The position numbers were made by a program, and so were the translations under genes. A stretch of DNA of 64,000 bases from Paenibacillus marchantiophytorum (lineage in GTDB: Bacteria; Bacillota; Bacilli; Paenibacillales; NBRC-103111), in the NCBI RefSeq assembly GCF_014640555.1, contig NZ_BMHE01000006.1:62001-126000 (forward strand), read 5' to 3'. Within the stretch, counting starts at the first letter, position 1. Every line of letters begins with the position of its first letter. Below are positions 18,329 through 28,442 of the stretch, piece by piece. Below the pieces are notes generated by a model. The model worked only from the letters and a program-made list of their open reading frames with translations, had not been told where the DNA came from and searched no databases.

Positions 18329-19260
18329 ATGCACGATAAGAATAAGCAGTCGGTTCTGAAGAAATTATTAACGGTTATGGCAGTTGTTTGCCTAGCTGCG
18401 GGATTGTCCGCATGCGGGAATAGTTCCGACACTGCGGTCAGCAGCAAGCCAAGTGTGAATAGCGAAAGTGCGAAACCAGCCGAGTAAGCAGCGGCCAAGA
18501 AGGTCATCTTGACATTCTTTTCCAACAATCCGGATCGGTTCGTGGGACAAGGCATGATTGAACAAAAGCTCATTGATCCGTACACAAAGGAAAATCCGAA
18601 CATAACCATCAAGGTTTAAACGTTGTCCAATCAATACCAGGACAAGATCAAAGTGTATAACGCATCAGGAACTCTACCGGATATCATTGTTGCTTGGGGC
18701 AATGACGGGTACATGAAGCCATTGATCGCCAATAACGCCCTGGCGGAGTTGAATAAAGAGGACTTTGCAAACGTCCAGTTCATTCCAGCTGCTTTGGATG
18801 GGTTCTCGGCAAATGGCAAACTCTATGGTCTAACGAAAAATTCCGACTTTTGGGTCTTGTTCTACAACAAAAAGATTTTTGCTGATAATGGACTGGAAAT
18901 ACCCAAAACCGAAAGTGATATGCTCAACGTAATTTCCAAATTGAAGCAGAAAAAAATCATCCCCATTGCGATGGATGGTCGTGACGGGTGGCCATCAGGG
19001 ATTTGGTTTGACACGATGCTTCAGCGTGTATCTGGCAGCTGGGATGATTCCAAGAACGCAATGAGCCGAAAAGGCTCGTTTAATGAACCGGCCGTCGTGG
19101 AAGCCGCAGCTATGTAAATACGTGGTTGCAAGTATACGAATTTATGTTTGGTACAACGAAAGATCCAGATAAAGGGTTTGCTACGATCACCATGGACAGC
19201 AATGCTTACCCACTGCAGTTAGGCGAGATGCATAAGACTTCCGTGATGGCGAATTACCCG
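18329..19260 (+). pseudogene. Decayed solute-binding lipoprotein gene
   Basis: The ATG at 18329 begins a lipoprotein signal peptide (GLSACGN, Cys29) after a ribosome binding site AAAGGCGGG. The same frame carries in-frame TAA codons at 18485-18487 and 18617-18619. It then reads on as a family 1 binding protein (SNQYQDKIKVYNASGTLPDI, DGRDGWPSGIWFDTMLQRV) up to 19117. A frameshift near 19110 moves the reading to VNTWLQVYEFMFGTTKDPDK, which ends at 19275. The protein is clearly not made in full. No permease genes accompany it, so this is a relic of a third importer. Confidence 0.85.
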
Positions 19261-20196
19261 AATGGTACCCAATAATCGATAACTGACCGAGCTTCTTATG
19301 TTTCTACTAATCCTAAAGTGGCTATGGTCAGTCAAACAGGGAAGTTATTGCTGCCGTATACGGAACGGCTGATATTATCGCATCTTTCGATGGCCAATAT
19401 CAAATCACGAAAGTGAAGGTTTCGCCGGACGGTTCCGACGTTACCCAACACGTAGTGGACAGCTTGGATTATAAGCTTGCGGAAAATCATGAGCACCAAA
19501 CAGTAGTCAGAGCTGTCTATGCTGACGGAAGTCAGAAAGAGGTAACATCACTTGCGAAATATGGCTCGTCCAATCCTTCGGTAGTCGTAGTTAGTGACAC
19601 CGGTCTAGTGAGAGGTCTATCGCCTGGAAACGCTGAAATTGTGATTAATTACGCTTATCTGGTAAAAAGAGTAAAGATTAGCGTTGTTCAAGAAGGAGAA
19701 ACACGGAGTTTAACAGGAATCAGGTTGGATTCGAATGCGTACCGCTTAAAAGTGGGAGATTCTCATCACACAGTCGGTTATGCTTCCGTAACAAGGGCTG
19801 AATTTATCGTAATGCTGGTAAGGGCTTTACATTTGCAGAACAACAAGACTTCGCTTGCATTTTCGGACTCGGAGTAAATTCCTGATTGGGCTCAAGCATC
19901 CATTGCTGCTGCTGTAGACGCTGGCTACGTTCCAACCAGATCAATTCATCACGAGGTCTGAAATGGCAGTAATGGTAGCACGCGTGTTACATTTCATGCG
20001 GACAGACGACGATGGAGTGTCTGTAGCCTTCGCGGATCAAGATCAGATCCCTTCATGGGCCAAGGAATCTCTAGCCGCGGTAGTGAAGAAAGGGATTGTT
20101 AAAGGACGGGATAACAATTAATTTGCTCCTCTTGCGAATGCAACAAGAGCTGAAGTAACAACAATATTGCTAAGAATGTTAGAAACCAAGAAATAA
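19261..20196 (+). pseudogene. Decayed surface protein with Ig-like and SLH domains
   Basis: A bacterial Ig-like (Big_2) region reads through two frames (ASYVSTNPKVAMVSQTG, then VKVSPDGSDVTQHVV, AKYGSSNPSVVVVSDTGLV). It continues into SLH-type repeats (TRAEFIVMLVRALHL, FSDSE stop, IPDWAQASIAAAVDAGYV, SEMAVMVARVLHF, IPSWAKESLAAVVKKGIV, TRAEVTTILLRMLE). At least one frameshift and several stop codons interrupt it. It directly abuts the decayed binding-protein gene, so a deletion probably fused the two. SLH domains would have anchored the protein to secondary cell wall polymer. Confidence 0.8.
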
Positions 20197-20204
20197 ATGA
20201 AACA

Positions 20205-20690
20205 AGAGGGTGTGCCAAAAGCCATGAAAATGGCGAGGGGCACCCTATTTCTCAATTTTGTAAAACAAAAAGAAACCGTTCTTTTGGTAAAATGGAAGTG
20301 CGACCCACCATTGAAAAAGTAGAGGGTTTCTTATATTCCTCAAAATCACCTCGTTCGAATCGTGAATGCCGCCGTGAATCGGCTGGACGATGCGATCTTT
20401 TACGCCGCTTACCCGGGGGGCGGCGGGGACGCTATCACCCGAAAATGCTGACCAAAGTTATTATCTACGCCTACAATCAGCGCGTTTACTCTTCTCGCCA
20501 AATCGCCAAGGCTGTCCGTGAAAATATCATGTTCATGTAGATCGCCGGCAGACAGCGCCCGGACTTCCGTACCATGAATCGCTTTCGTTCCGAACGGATG
20601 AAAACCGTGTTAGAGACGATCTTTACTGCCGGTTGTCAAACATAAAGCAAAACATACGGTGGCGAAGAGAACTACGACTATGTAGCAAGC
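20205..20690 (+). mobile_element. Truncated IS1182-like element, copy 1
   Basis: It starts with a terminal hairpin (AGGGTGTGCC about 20206, complement GGGGCACCCT, inner GCCAT-GAAA-ATGGC). Then comes a transposase remnant matching the copy at 61313: YHPKMLTKVIIYAYNQRVYS and SRQIAKAVRENIMFM, an in-frame TAG, IAGRQRPDFRTMNRFRSERM. The match then jumps to the equivalent of the GGTTGTCAAA segment (20632 onward), so an internal piece is missing, and a scrap reading YGGEENYDYV follows. No right end is found. Non-functional. Confidence 0.75.
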
Positions 20691-21048
20691 ACTAATTACT
20701 TCGAAAAATTATTGGTGAAAGATTTCTCTTTGAGAATAATAAAAACGGCTAACAAACCAACTTTTTTTTCGAAGATTGGTTTCAGATTTAGTCTGAAAAA
20801 AAGGGAGGGTCGATAGCTTGTGAAAATATATCGATACTTTTAACTGAATATATTTCAGATAATAAAGAGCCTTTAGAAGGAATAGGTGAATAGATTTAAT
20901 AGGCATTAATGATGAAAATAAACTAGTTATACATCCTATGAAGAATCCGATGTTGTAATAGTTGGCGATACTGAGGCAACACTCAAGGGAAGTAACTCAT
21001 TGATCAACCTCGCTACTTGGATAATTGAGCTATTGTGCACTAATCGAA
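20691..21048. other. Degraded AT-rich sequence
   Basis: No intact frame. Short stretches look protein-like (for example a plus-strand piece around 20890-20930 reading DLIGINDENKLVIHP) but are broken by stops. Probably debris next to the truncated IS element. Confidence 0.35.
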
Positions 21049-21050
21049 AT

Positions 21051-21090
21051 AAAAACGGTAAAGCTGCAGAATGCAGGCTTTGCCGTTTTT
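21051..21090 (-). terminator. Terminator of the second importer operon
   Basis: A long inverted repeat with arms AAAAACGGTAAAGC and GCTTTGCCGTTTTT around CTGCAGAATGCAG, ten bases past the stop of the minus-strand binding-protein gene. Runs of A and T on both sides make it usable from either strand. Confidence 0.85.
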
Positions 21091-21100
21091 AAAATTTTCC

Positions 21101-22672
21101 CTATTTCTTACTTGCGAGAAAAGCATCAAGTTGTTTTTGTTTTTCCGCCAGTATTTTTTCCAAACCAGCCGCCTTCAGCTTATCCCTATACTTCGGAAGA
21201 ATTTTCTCCGGATCCACAGAACCCGTATCAAGGGGAGGATCGAATTCTTTCCCGACATTGACGAGCGCTGCGACTTCCGTTTTAACAGGTTCGGCATTAA
21301 AGGTAAAACCAAGAGCGGGAGATTTTTTTGCATCTTTGTTGAACTCTTTGAATTTATCCCACTTTTGCGGATCTTCCGTGTCCCAGATATAGTTCAGGAA
21401 CTGGTTACCAAACATCCAAGAAGATCCGGGATTGTAATTTTTTGAAGCGTCTGTTGCTTTTATAATGTTATCGGAAACCTTCTCATAGTGTACGCCATCT
21501 ATCCCAAAGTTGAGCAGGTTGTTCAATGCTTTGTCCGTGTGCAGTAAATTGATGAAGATCATAGCACGCTCGGGATCTTCTGATGTGGTGGAAATTCCCA
21601 ACATGGAGCCTGAAGTTTCTCCTGTTGAAACGGTTTTGGGTGTCATTTCGATTTGCTTCAGCTTGCCCTGCAGACTGATACCATTCGCCATCTCAGCATC
21701 TTTACCCGGTTTCAAAGAGACGACAACCATGAAAACGTTGCCCGCCTTTAAAGCTTCACCAGTCCCAAGCGACGTAGTGGCGGCATCTTTGTTGATATAC
21801 CCTTTTTTCATAAAATCGCGAGTGATTTTCAGCGTTTCATTGTACCTGTCTAGATCGCTTGTTAGAACAACCTTTGTGCCATCTTGGTCTTTAAGGATGA
21901 CGCCGGGAATCGAAGCATCGCCAAGGGCGTCGGTTTGTGCAAAATAGTGGGCGTTGAAATTGTCTCCATTTCTTAAGAATAACGGAGTTATATCCGGTCT
22001 CTTCTCTTTGACAGACGTCAAAATCGGTTCAAGATCCTTGATTGTCTTCACTTTGGTCATATCCAGATTGAGCTCTTTGGCAATGTCTGTACGGTAGATC
22101 ACGCCACCCTGAGCGGCCAATTCTTTATTGGTGGGTACAGCATAGTTTTTGCCGTTAATTTTGGCTCCCTCAAGGAAGGTCGGACTTAAGGAATCGATAA
22201 TGCCCTGACCGTGTTTTTTTAATAAATTCCCGTATTTATCCAGGCCATCATCATTCATCGGGAGAAAAGCGCCTTTCGATACATTGACAGCATGTCCATT
22301 CCATTGGGCGGTGAACATAATGTCGAATTTTTCACGGGACGCGATCATCAGGTTTGCTTTATTATCCCATTGCCCCCAATCGATGGGCATTAATTCGATA
22401 GTGGCATTGATTTTAGGCTGTAAAATTTTGTTCATGGCTTCTTGGACTTTTACTTGATCTGCTTGCGTGCTTCCCGGATAAACCAACTTCAATTTATACG
22501 GCTTCAGCTGTGTTGCGGGGGTACTCTCACTACCTGAGTTCTTAGTGGCTACGGGTTTATCGCTCCCGAGGGCACTGTCTTTACTATTTCCTTCTGAACA
22601 TCCTGAAAGTACAAAAGATGCAGATAACAACAGCATGGACAGTGAAAGGATACTTTTTTTGACTACTTTCAT
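21101..22672 (-). CDS. Extracellular solute-binding lipoprotein of the second importer
   Basis: 523 residues with a lipobox (VLSGC, Cys25) and a family 1 binding fold, with a C-terminal half like the DUF3502 group. It is last in a five-gene minus-strand operon: kinase, regulator, permease, permease, binding protein. The start follows GGGAGGT. The protein is only distantly similar to the binding protein at 13256, so the two importers probably take up different oligosaccharides. The ligand cannot be read from sequence. Confidence 0.92.
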   Translation of the reverse strand: MKVVKKSILSLSMLLLSASFVLSGCSEGNSKDSALGSDKPVATKNSGSESTPATQLKPYKLKLVYPGSTQADQVKVQEAMNKILQPKINATIELMPIDWGQWDNKANLMIASREKFDIMFTAQWNGHAVNVSKGAFLPMNDDGLDKYGNLLKKHGQGIIDSLSPTFLEGAKINGKNYAVPTNKELAAQGGVIYRTDIAKELNLDMTKVKTIKDLEPILTSVKEKRPDITPLFLRNGDNFNAHYFAQTDALGDASIPGVILKDQDGTKVVLTSDLDRYNETLKITRDFMKKGYINKDAATTSLGTGEALKAGNVFMVVVSLKPGKDAEMANGISLQGKLKQIEMTPKTVSTGETSGSMLGISTTSEDPERAMIFINLLHTDKALNNLLNFGIDGVHYEKVSDNIIKATDASKNYNPGSSWMFGNQFLNYIWDTEDPQKWDKFKEFNKDAKKSPALGFTFNAEPVKTEVAALVNVGKEFDPPLDTGSVDPEKILPKYRDKLKAAGLEKILAEKQKQLDAFLASKK

Positions 22673-22758
22673 ACGTAGAAACCTCCCTTTTCTTATTTCG
22701 ATTTATGCTGAACCGAGCTTTACGGTTATAGCCGATGTTTTTACCAATACGGTAGCAT

Positions 22759-23676
22759 TTAGCCTTTTACAGCGCCTACCGTCAAACCTTTGACAAAGTA
22801 TTTTTGGAAAAAAGGATAAGCGAACACAATGGGTCCGATTCCCAATACGGACATAGCCATGCGCACCGTTTCCGTTGGAAGATTAAAGAATCCGCCTGCT
22901 TGGCTAATTCCCTGCTGGGCCTGTGTATTGGTGGCTAGAAATTGGATATCAAGCATCGTTTTATACATCAAATACTGCAGATTCACATTCTTATTGCCTG
23001 TTATAAAGACTAAGCTTAAGAACCAATCATTCCAGTAATTTAGAGTTTGAAAAAGGGCAACGGTTGCCAGCACGGGCAAAGAAAGCGGTAGAATGATTTG
23101 CGCAAATATCCTCATTTCACTCGCTCCGTCGATTTTGGCTGATTCGATCAAGGCAGGTGGAATCGTGCTTGCAAAGAACGTTCTCAGAATCATTACAAAA
23201 AAAGCGGATACCAACAGCGGCAGGATCAGAGCAGTCATCGTATTTTTCAGATCCAGCATTTGTGTATAGACCAAGTACCAGGGAACAAGTCCGCCGTTAA
23301 ACAACATAGTGAAAAACATAAAGAAGGAGAAAACATTTTTGTGTGGAAAATCGTTGCGTGAAATCGGGTAAGCATACATCGACATGACGATTACGCTGAT
23401 TGCCGTACCGGCAACTGTTATGAATATGGATATCCCGAAGGACCTCAGTATTTGCGGCCAGTCCTGGAACAAAAATTGATAAGCGGAAAGACTGAATGTT
23501 TCCGGTATAAAGTTATAGCCGTGAATCAAAACAGACTTTTCATCCGAAAAAGATACAGTTATCACGAGCAAGAGTGGAAGAATACATGCTGCCGTATGGA
23601 GCAAGAAAATCAGGTTGATAAAAAAATTGGATGTGTTCGAGATGTCATTTGGCCTTCGCCTACTCACTTTAATCAC
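22759..23676 (-). CDS. Sugar ABC transporter permease, YtcP type (second importer)
   Basis: 305 residues from GTG. The EAA loop is ESAKIDGASEMRIFAQI and the C-terminus FVKGLTVGAVKG, as in YtcP. I chose the GTG at 23676 because GAGGAGG (23691-23685) precedes it with good spacing. Longer in-frame starts would overlap the upstream permease gene, whose TGA is at 23692-23690 within this site. The tight spacing indicates coupled translation with the partner permease. Confidence 0.9.
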   Translation of the reverse strand: MIKVSRRRPNDISNTSNFFINLIFLLHTAACILPLLLVITVSFSDEKSVLIHGYNFIPETFSLSAYQFLFQDWPQILRSFGISIFITVAGTAISVIVMSMYAYPISRNDFPHKNVFSFFMFFTMLFNGGLVPWYLVYTQMLDLKNTMTALILPLLVSAFFVMILRTFFASTIPPALIESAKIDGASEMRIFAQIILPLSLPVLATVALFQTLNYWNDWFLSLVFITGNKNVNLQYLMYKTMLDIQFLATNTQAQQGISQAGGFFNLPTETVRMAMSVLGIGPIVFAYPFFQKYFVKGLTVGAVKG

Positions 23677-23689
23677 TTTGCTCGCCTCC

Positions 23690-24667
23690 TCAAAACAACG
23701 CATTATCTTTACTGACACGACGTACAATCAAGTTTGAACCAAGTACCAAAATAAATCCTACGACTGACTGAAATAAACCAGCAGCAGATGACATCCCGAC
23801 ATCTCCCATAGATAAAAATGTTTGATACACATAGGTATCAATGACCTGAGTGGAAGGATAAAGAGCCCCAGCATTCCGTGTAACTTGAAAAAACAATCCG
23901 AAATCGGCATAGAATATTCTTCCGATTTGTAATAAGGTCATGACAATCATGACAGGTACGATGAGAGGAATTGTAATCTTTTTGATTTGCTGCCACTTAG
24001 AGGCACCGTCAATTAATGCGGCTTCATAGTATTCGTTATCAATTCCTAAGATCGCTGCCATATAGATAACGGTGAAGTAGCCGATGTTCTTCCAAATGTT
24101 CACGATCGGCAGAATAAATGGCCAGTATTTCGGGTCTGAGTACCATTCGACGGATTCAATGCCCAGCTTAGGAAAAATAACGGTATTCAGAAAACCGTGA
24201 TCTTGTCCCAAAAATGCATAGACCAGATAACTTACAACGATCATGGATAGGAAGAAAGGAAGAAACATTGTGCTCTGGTGAAACTTGGAAAGGAACCTGC
24301 TGCGCATTTCAGTGAACATAATGGCAAAAGAAACAGCTATCACAAGATTCATTATTATGAACACAACATTATAACCAATGGTATTCCTGGTGATGATCCA
24401 CGCAGATTCCGTCGAAAACAAAAACTTGAAGTTTTGTAAGCCGACCCAAGGACTTGCAAGAATGCCCTTGGAATAATTGATGTTCTTAAATGCAATGATC
24501 ACGCCGAACATCGGAATGTAGTTGTTAATGATCAGAACAATGCCTGCGGGCAGCATCATGATATAGAAAAACCAATATTTGCGTACCGTCTTGAAAAATG
24601 CAGGCTTCGATCCTGACGTGTTCAGGTTGCGACGTTGTCTTGATGAAACACGCGTTGAATTACCCAT
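23690..24667 (-). CDS. Sugar ABC transporter permease, LplB type (second importer)
   Basis: A 325-residue membrane protein with the EAA loop EAALIDGASKWQQIKKI and typical LplB N-terminal features (YWFFYIMMLPAGIVLIINNY). GGGAGGAG lies about 13 bases before the ATG, a little far. It follows the response regulator gene by 96 bases and overlaps the ribosome binding site of the next permease. As with the first importer, no ATPase is present here. Confidence 0.92.
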   Translation of the reverse strand: MGNSTRVSSRQRRNLNTSGSKPAFFKTVRKYWFFYIMMLPAGIVLIINNYIPMFGVIIAFKNINYSKGILASPWVGLQNFKFLFSTESAWIITRNTIGYNVVFIIMNLVIAVSFAIMFTEMRSRFLSKFHQSTMFLPFFLSMIVVSYLVYAFLGQDHGFLNTVIFPKLGIESVEWYSDPKYWPFILPIVNIWKNIGYFTVIYMAAILGIDNEYYEAALIDGASKWQQIKKITIPLIVPVMIVMTLLQIGRIFYADFGLFFQVTRNAGALYPSTQVIDTYVYQTFLSMGDVGMSSAAGLFQSVVGFILVLGSNLIVRRVSKDNALF

Positions 24668-24763
24668 TACGTTCTGTTTTCTCCTCCCTGTTGGTTCCTC
24701 TCAATAATTCTATATTACCTATTAGGGAGGGAGCGTTCTACCTGAGACGTGACTACTTAAACA

Positions 24764-26377
24764 CTATGGTGACTTGTTGATTTGGAATTTTTTTCTGTAT
24801 TCTTGGGGGGAAATACCGGTTACTCTTTTGAACATTTTGGCAAAATGCGAGAAGTGACCATAACCGGTTACTTCGGCTACATTGCTAATTTTATTGCCCG
24901 ATTCTATGAGTAATTTTTTGGCTTTGTCCATCCTGATACTTAGCATGTATTCGGATATGGATAGTCCTGTTTCTTTTTTGAAAAGGCGGGACAAATAAGC
25001 GGGATTCAGGTAGACAAATGCAGCAATATCCTCCCTGTTCACTTCTTCATGCAGATGATCGTCCATATATTTCTGGACTTTAGCGATGACAGCGGAGACA
25101 TCCTGATGATGCATGTCCATATACTCGATAGCAGCCGATACAATACGAATTGCCCAACCGCGAAGTTGGTTTAGCGAACGAGTGGCGGTAGCTATATCCT
25201 GCAGTTCATCATGAGGGAACATTTTCTGAATCGACAAGCCCTTTTTATGAGCTACATGATAAACCATGTGTATCAGTCCGTAGTATAAAGCTTCCAACGA
25301 TTCCGAACGTACGCCGCCTTCTTGCATCCGATCTGTAGTTTCATGAATTCTGCCCAGCAGTTCATTTAGTTTGCCGAGTTCAAAAAGCAAGAACCAGTCG
25401 GAAATCAAAGGGAATGATGGTAAACTCCCTTGCTGCTCTTCACGGGTCTGCAGATTCATAACGCAATTGATCTTCGTCACATTATTTCGTTCCATGCCGA
25501 GCAGTGTGCCTAGGACTTGATGGATTTCGGTAACTGGGGTCATTTCTCCGATATAACATGATAAATTGCAGTGAAAAAAACGATTGCAAGCCTGTATGTA
25601 TTCGGCGCATCTCCTGTTTAATTCCAGGGAAATAGGAGTGCCAGACTGAATGTAAAGTAGCACCAGAATGAAACCGCTTTGGTCCGGAATTACGCAGCCA
25701 GGGACATCCTGAAGAATCATTTCCGCTCCCGCCTTGCGCAAAGCGTATTCCATGATTTCCTCATCCCTCGCGTTTAATTCTTCTTTCCATTGTTCGACGC
25801 TGATCAATACTGGAATAACCTGACTCTGCGCATTCAACGGAATGCTGTATATCTGGAATCCCGTCTGCAGCCTTTCTTGCGTCGAGGGGATTTTGCCGTT
25901 TAACACATCCTGCCAGAAACGTTCCACAAGGAAGGGCAATTGGTCTAACCAGTGCTTGTAATAGGTTTCGTAGGTTTTGTTATAGTCCAGTAGTTCCAAC
26001 TCGGATTGAATTTTGTGAACCGCTTTCCTGACGATCTCTTTCAACTGATCATGATTTACTGGTTTTAACAAATAATCAAAGCTTCCAAGCCCAATCGCTT
26101 TTTGTGCATAGGTGAAATTAGCGTGCCCTGTCAAAAAAATCGTTTCCGTTAATGGAGATTGTTCCTTGACCCATTCCAGCAGCTTCAAGCCGCTTGCGTC
26201 AGGCATCTCGATGTCCGAAATCATTACATCAATTTTGTGGGATATCATGAGCTGCTTGGCTTCCTCCGTACTGAAAGCTTCATAGATATGCATGAAAGGC
26301 AGGTCAGACCAATCGATTCCTTGCGTAATGCCTTTTACAGCAAATTTCTCGTCATCCACTACTAGCAGGTTAAACAT
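24764..26377 (-). CDS. YesN-type response regulator with AraC DNA-binding domain
   Basis: 537 residues. The N-terminal receiver domain has LLVVDDE, phosphoacceptor Asp55 (MISDIEMPDASG) and the conserved lysine in LLKPV. The C-terminus carries the two AraC helix-turn-helix motifs (VNREDIAAFVYLNPAYLSR, NVAEVTGYGHFSHFAKMF). The start at 26377 (MFNLLVV) follows AAGGAG by nine bases and overlaps the end of the kinase gene by eight bases. That means translational coupling with the kinase. It presumably activates the permease and binding-protein genes downstream. Confidence 0.92.
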   Translation of the reverse strand: MFNLLVVDDEKFAVKGITQGIDWSDLPFMHIYEAFSTEEAKQLMISHKIDVMISDIEMPDASGLKLLEWVKEQSPLTETIFLTGHANFTYAQKAIGLGSFDYLLKPVNHDQLKEIVRKAVHKIQSELELLDYNKTYETYYKHWLDQLPFLVERFWQDVLNGKIPSTQERLQTGFQIYSIPLNAQSQVIPVLISVEQWKEELNARDEEIMEYALRKAGAEMILQDVPGCVIPDQSGFILVLLYIQSGTPISLELNRRCAEYIQACNRFFHCNLSCYIGEMTPVTEIHQVLGTLLGMERNNVTKINCVMNLQTREEQQGSLPSFPLISDWFLLFELGKLNELLGRIHETTDRMQEGGVRSESLEALYYGLIHMVYHVAHKKGLSIQKMFPHDELQDIATATRSLNQLRGWAIRIVSAAIEYMDMHHQDVSAVIAKVQKYMDDHLHEEVNREDIAAFVYLNPAYLSRLFKKETGLSISEYMLSIRMDKAKKLLIESGNKISNVAEVTGYGHFSHFAKMFKRVTGISPQEYRKKFQINKSP

Positions 26378-28130
26378 TCGAATCATCTCCTTGTCCAAAA
26401 TGATGTTGAAGAGGGAAACGAATACGGATTTCGGCGCCGGTTTGTTCCCTGTTCGCGAAATGAATCTTGGCCGTGCCGTAGCTCATGCGGAGCCTGCGAA
26501 GCACATTCCAAATGCCCAAGTGTCCGTCTCCCGACTGATTTACGTAGTGATCGGAACTCAATTCCTGCAGCATCTCTGGCGTGAATCCTTTCCCGTTATC
26601 TGAAATAGTGACGATAAAGTAATGCTGGGGATCATCTGGGTCGGGAAACGCTTCGATTTCTACGCAAAAGCATTCCAAATTACCTTTATAACCGTGAATC
26701 ACCGCGTTTTCCACAAAAGGCTGCAACGTCAATGAAGGCAACTGAAAGTCCCGATACGATTCTTCAACGCGAATGGCAAAAGTCAGGCTGTCGGGGTATC
26801 TCATGACCTGAATTTCTAGATAATTGTAAATATGCTGAATTTCATCCGCGAGCGATACGGACGTACGGTCTGTACGAATGAGATTACGAAAGTAGTCTGC
26901 TAGATGAAGCGCCATCTTTTGCACGGATTTATGGTCTTTTAGTGCGGCTAAATTGTAGATGATGTTCAAGCAATTCATGTAAAAGTGAGGATTAATTTGT
27001 ACCTGAAGATGTTTGAACTCAGCTTGCTGTACTCTGATTTTCTCTTCATAAACAGAAATTTTTAAATGCTCAATTTGCTTGACCATATCGTTGAAGGTGG
27101 AAACCAGAAACGCAAATTCGGTTGAATTGCTTTCGTTCAGGCGGACATCGAATTGACCCCGGCCGATTTTTCTCATACCACGAATGAGCTGCCCCATCGG
27201 CTTAAAAAAGATTTTTTGCAGGAAAGCAAGATATAGTGCGAGTACTAGAGCGACTCCCAAGGGAAGAAAGTAAATGGCTTTATGTAAATAGGGCAAGTTC
27301 TGTAGGATTTTTTTCTCGGCAACCACGATCAGGTAATGAATTTTCGCGAGTTTCGAGGATTCACCAACAACAAGGTATTCCTTTTTATTTGTCTCGTCCC
27401 GAATGATTTGATACACCTGGTTTACGGGGTGTAACTGCTTTTTAATACCAGCATAGGTTTGCATCGGGAAAAACTGTTCCGTTAACGGTTGTCCGCCGTC
27501 TGTAACGATGATCGTTCCACCGCCTTCACCCATATCCCAAGTACTGAGCGGCATCGCGAGGCTGTTCAGGCTGATGAGACAGCCAGCATACATTTCGGAC
27601 CCCAAATCTTTCATTTGCACGAGAAAATAGGGATCACCCGATTGAATTAACTGCCAATCATTCCCATGGTGAGGCTCCGTTTGTCTAAGGGTTTGTGAAA
27701 GATAGTTCTGTATGGTTTGATAACGTTCGTGGAAATCTCCGCTTTCCTGGGTTACGAGCAACAGATCATCGTTGGACCTGGAGTATACGAAGAAAGTGTT
27801 GATCATACTGTAGTAGCCTATGTCCGTCATAAATTTGTTGTACACTTTTTGTTTGGCTAAAACATAGTCATCCAAAGAGGTTTTATTCGTTTGCATGGAA
27901 ACAATTTCTGGATCACTTTCTAATCGATAGAAATAGTAGTCGAATTCTTTCAACATGTTATCCGTTCCATTGACGTAATGGGTGAGCAACTTGCTGTAAT
28001 TCAGGGAGACCTGATCGCGAACTACATTCATTGCATACATGTTGTTGTAAAACAGAAAAAACACAAGGGGAACCACGACTAGAATGAATCCGCTTACAGT
28101 TTTAAATCTGACTGAGTTTTTGAAATTCAT
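26370..28130 (-). CDS. YesM-type sensor histidine kinase
   Basis: 586 residues. There is a membrane helix near the N-terminus (GFILVVVPLVFFLFY), an extracellular sensor region, a second helix (FLPLGVALVLALYLAFL), a HAMP region, the His-kinase box QINPHFYMN with His382, and a GHKL ATPase domain (LQPFVENAVIHGY, ISDNGKGF). The ATG at 28130 is chosen because GGGGTG precedes it and because the longer frame lacks signal or domain content and runs through the promoter region. It pairs with the response regulator that overlaps its end and most likely senses a sugar or the loaded binding protein. Confidence 0.92.
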   Translation of the reverse strand: MNFKNSVRFKTVSGFILVVVPLVFFLFYNNMYAMNVVRDQVSLNYSKLLTHYVNGTDNMLKEFDYYFYRLESDPEIVSMQTNKTSLDDYVLAKQKVYNKFMTDIGYYSMINTFFVYSRSNDDLLLVTQESGDFHERYQTIQNYLSQTLRQTEPHHGNDWQLIQSGDPYFLVQMKDLGSEMYAGCLISLNSLAMPLSTWDMGEGGGTIIVTDGGQPLTEQFFPMQTYAGIKKQLHPVNQVYQIIRDETNKKEYLVVGESSKLAKIHYLIVVAEKKILQNLPYLHKAIYFLPLGVALVLALYLAFLQKIFFKPMGQLIRGMRKIGRGQFDVRLNESNSTEFAFLVSTFNDMVKQIEHLKISVYEEKIRVQQAEFKHLQVQINPHFYMNCLNIIYNLAALKDHKSVQKMALHLADYFRNLIRTDRTSVSLADEIQHIYNYLEIQVMRYPDSLTFAIRVEESYRDFQLPSLTLQPFVENAVIHGYKGNLECFCVEIEAFPDPDDPQHYFIVTISDNGKGFTPEMLQELSSDHYVNQSGDGHLGIWNVLRRLRMSYGTAKIHFANREQTGAEIRIRFPLQHHFGQGDDSNV

Positions 28131-28166
28131 AGAATGACACCCCAATATTCTATAAGATACTCCTAT

Positions 28167-28181
28167 ATGTATAGTATACAT
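28167..28181. promoter_or_regulatory. 15-base palindrome upstream of the kinase gene
   Basis: ATGTATAGTATACAT is symmetrical around its central base and lies 36 bases before the kinase start, in an AT-rich stretch that probably holds the promoter (TATACT is contained on the minus strand). Possible operator; a simple AT-rich promoter sequence is the alternative. Confidence 0.3.
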
Positions 28182-28442
28182 GTTTTTTCTTCCATTATAT
28201 AACACCTTTGATGACAGATTAACACTTCCGTTACTTTTCCTGTTCATTTGGCAAATTATCGTGATGGAACAAGTCATCAAAGTGTTCAAGACGTCACGTA
28301 ATGGGTAGAGGTCCCTTACCTTGAATAGGTACACTATAAATACATTGAAGGGAAGGAGGTTATAGTTACTAGCAAACGGACAGCTGGCGGAAGGGAAGAC
28401 GCGAAATTAAGCGACAAACAAATTGAGGAGGTATCTTTTTAT
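28182..28442. other. Divergent intergenic region between kinase and GH5 genes
   Basis: Contains control regions for both directions. A TATAAA-like sequence near 28332 may be the -10 of the GH5 gene, but no matching -35 at proper spacing is clear. AAGGAGG near 28354 is not followed by a gene. Confidence 0.35.

Noticed and set aside
26370..28334. Long N-terminal extension of the histidine kinase beginning at 28334.
   Set aside because: The extra 68 residues have no signal or domain, cross an AT-rich promoter region and lack a suitable ribosome binding site.
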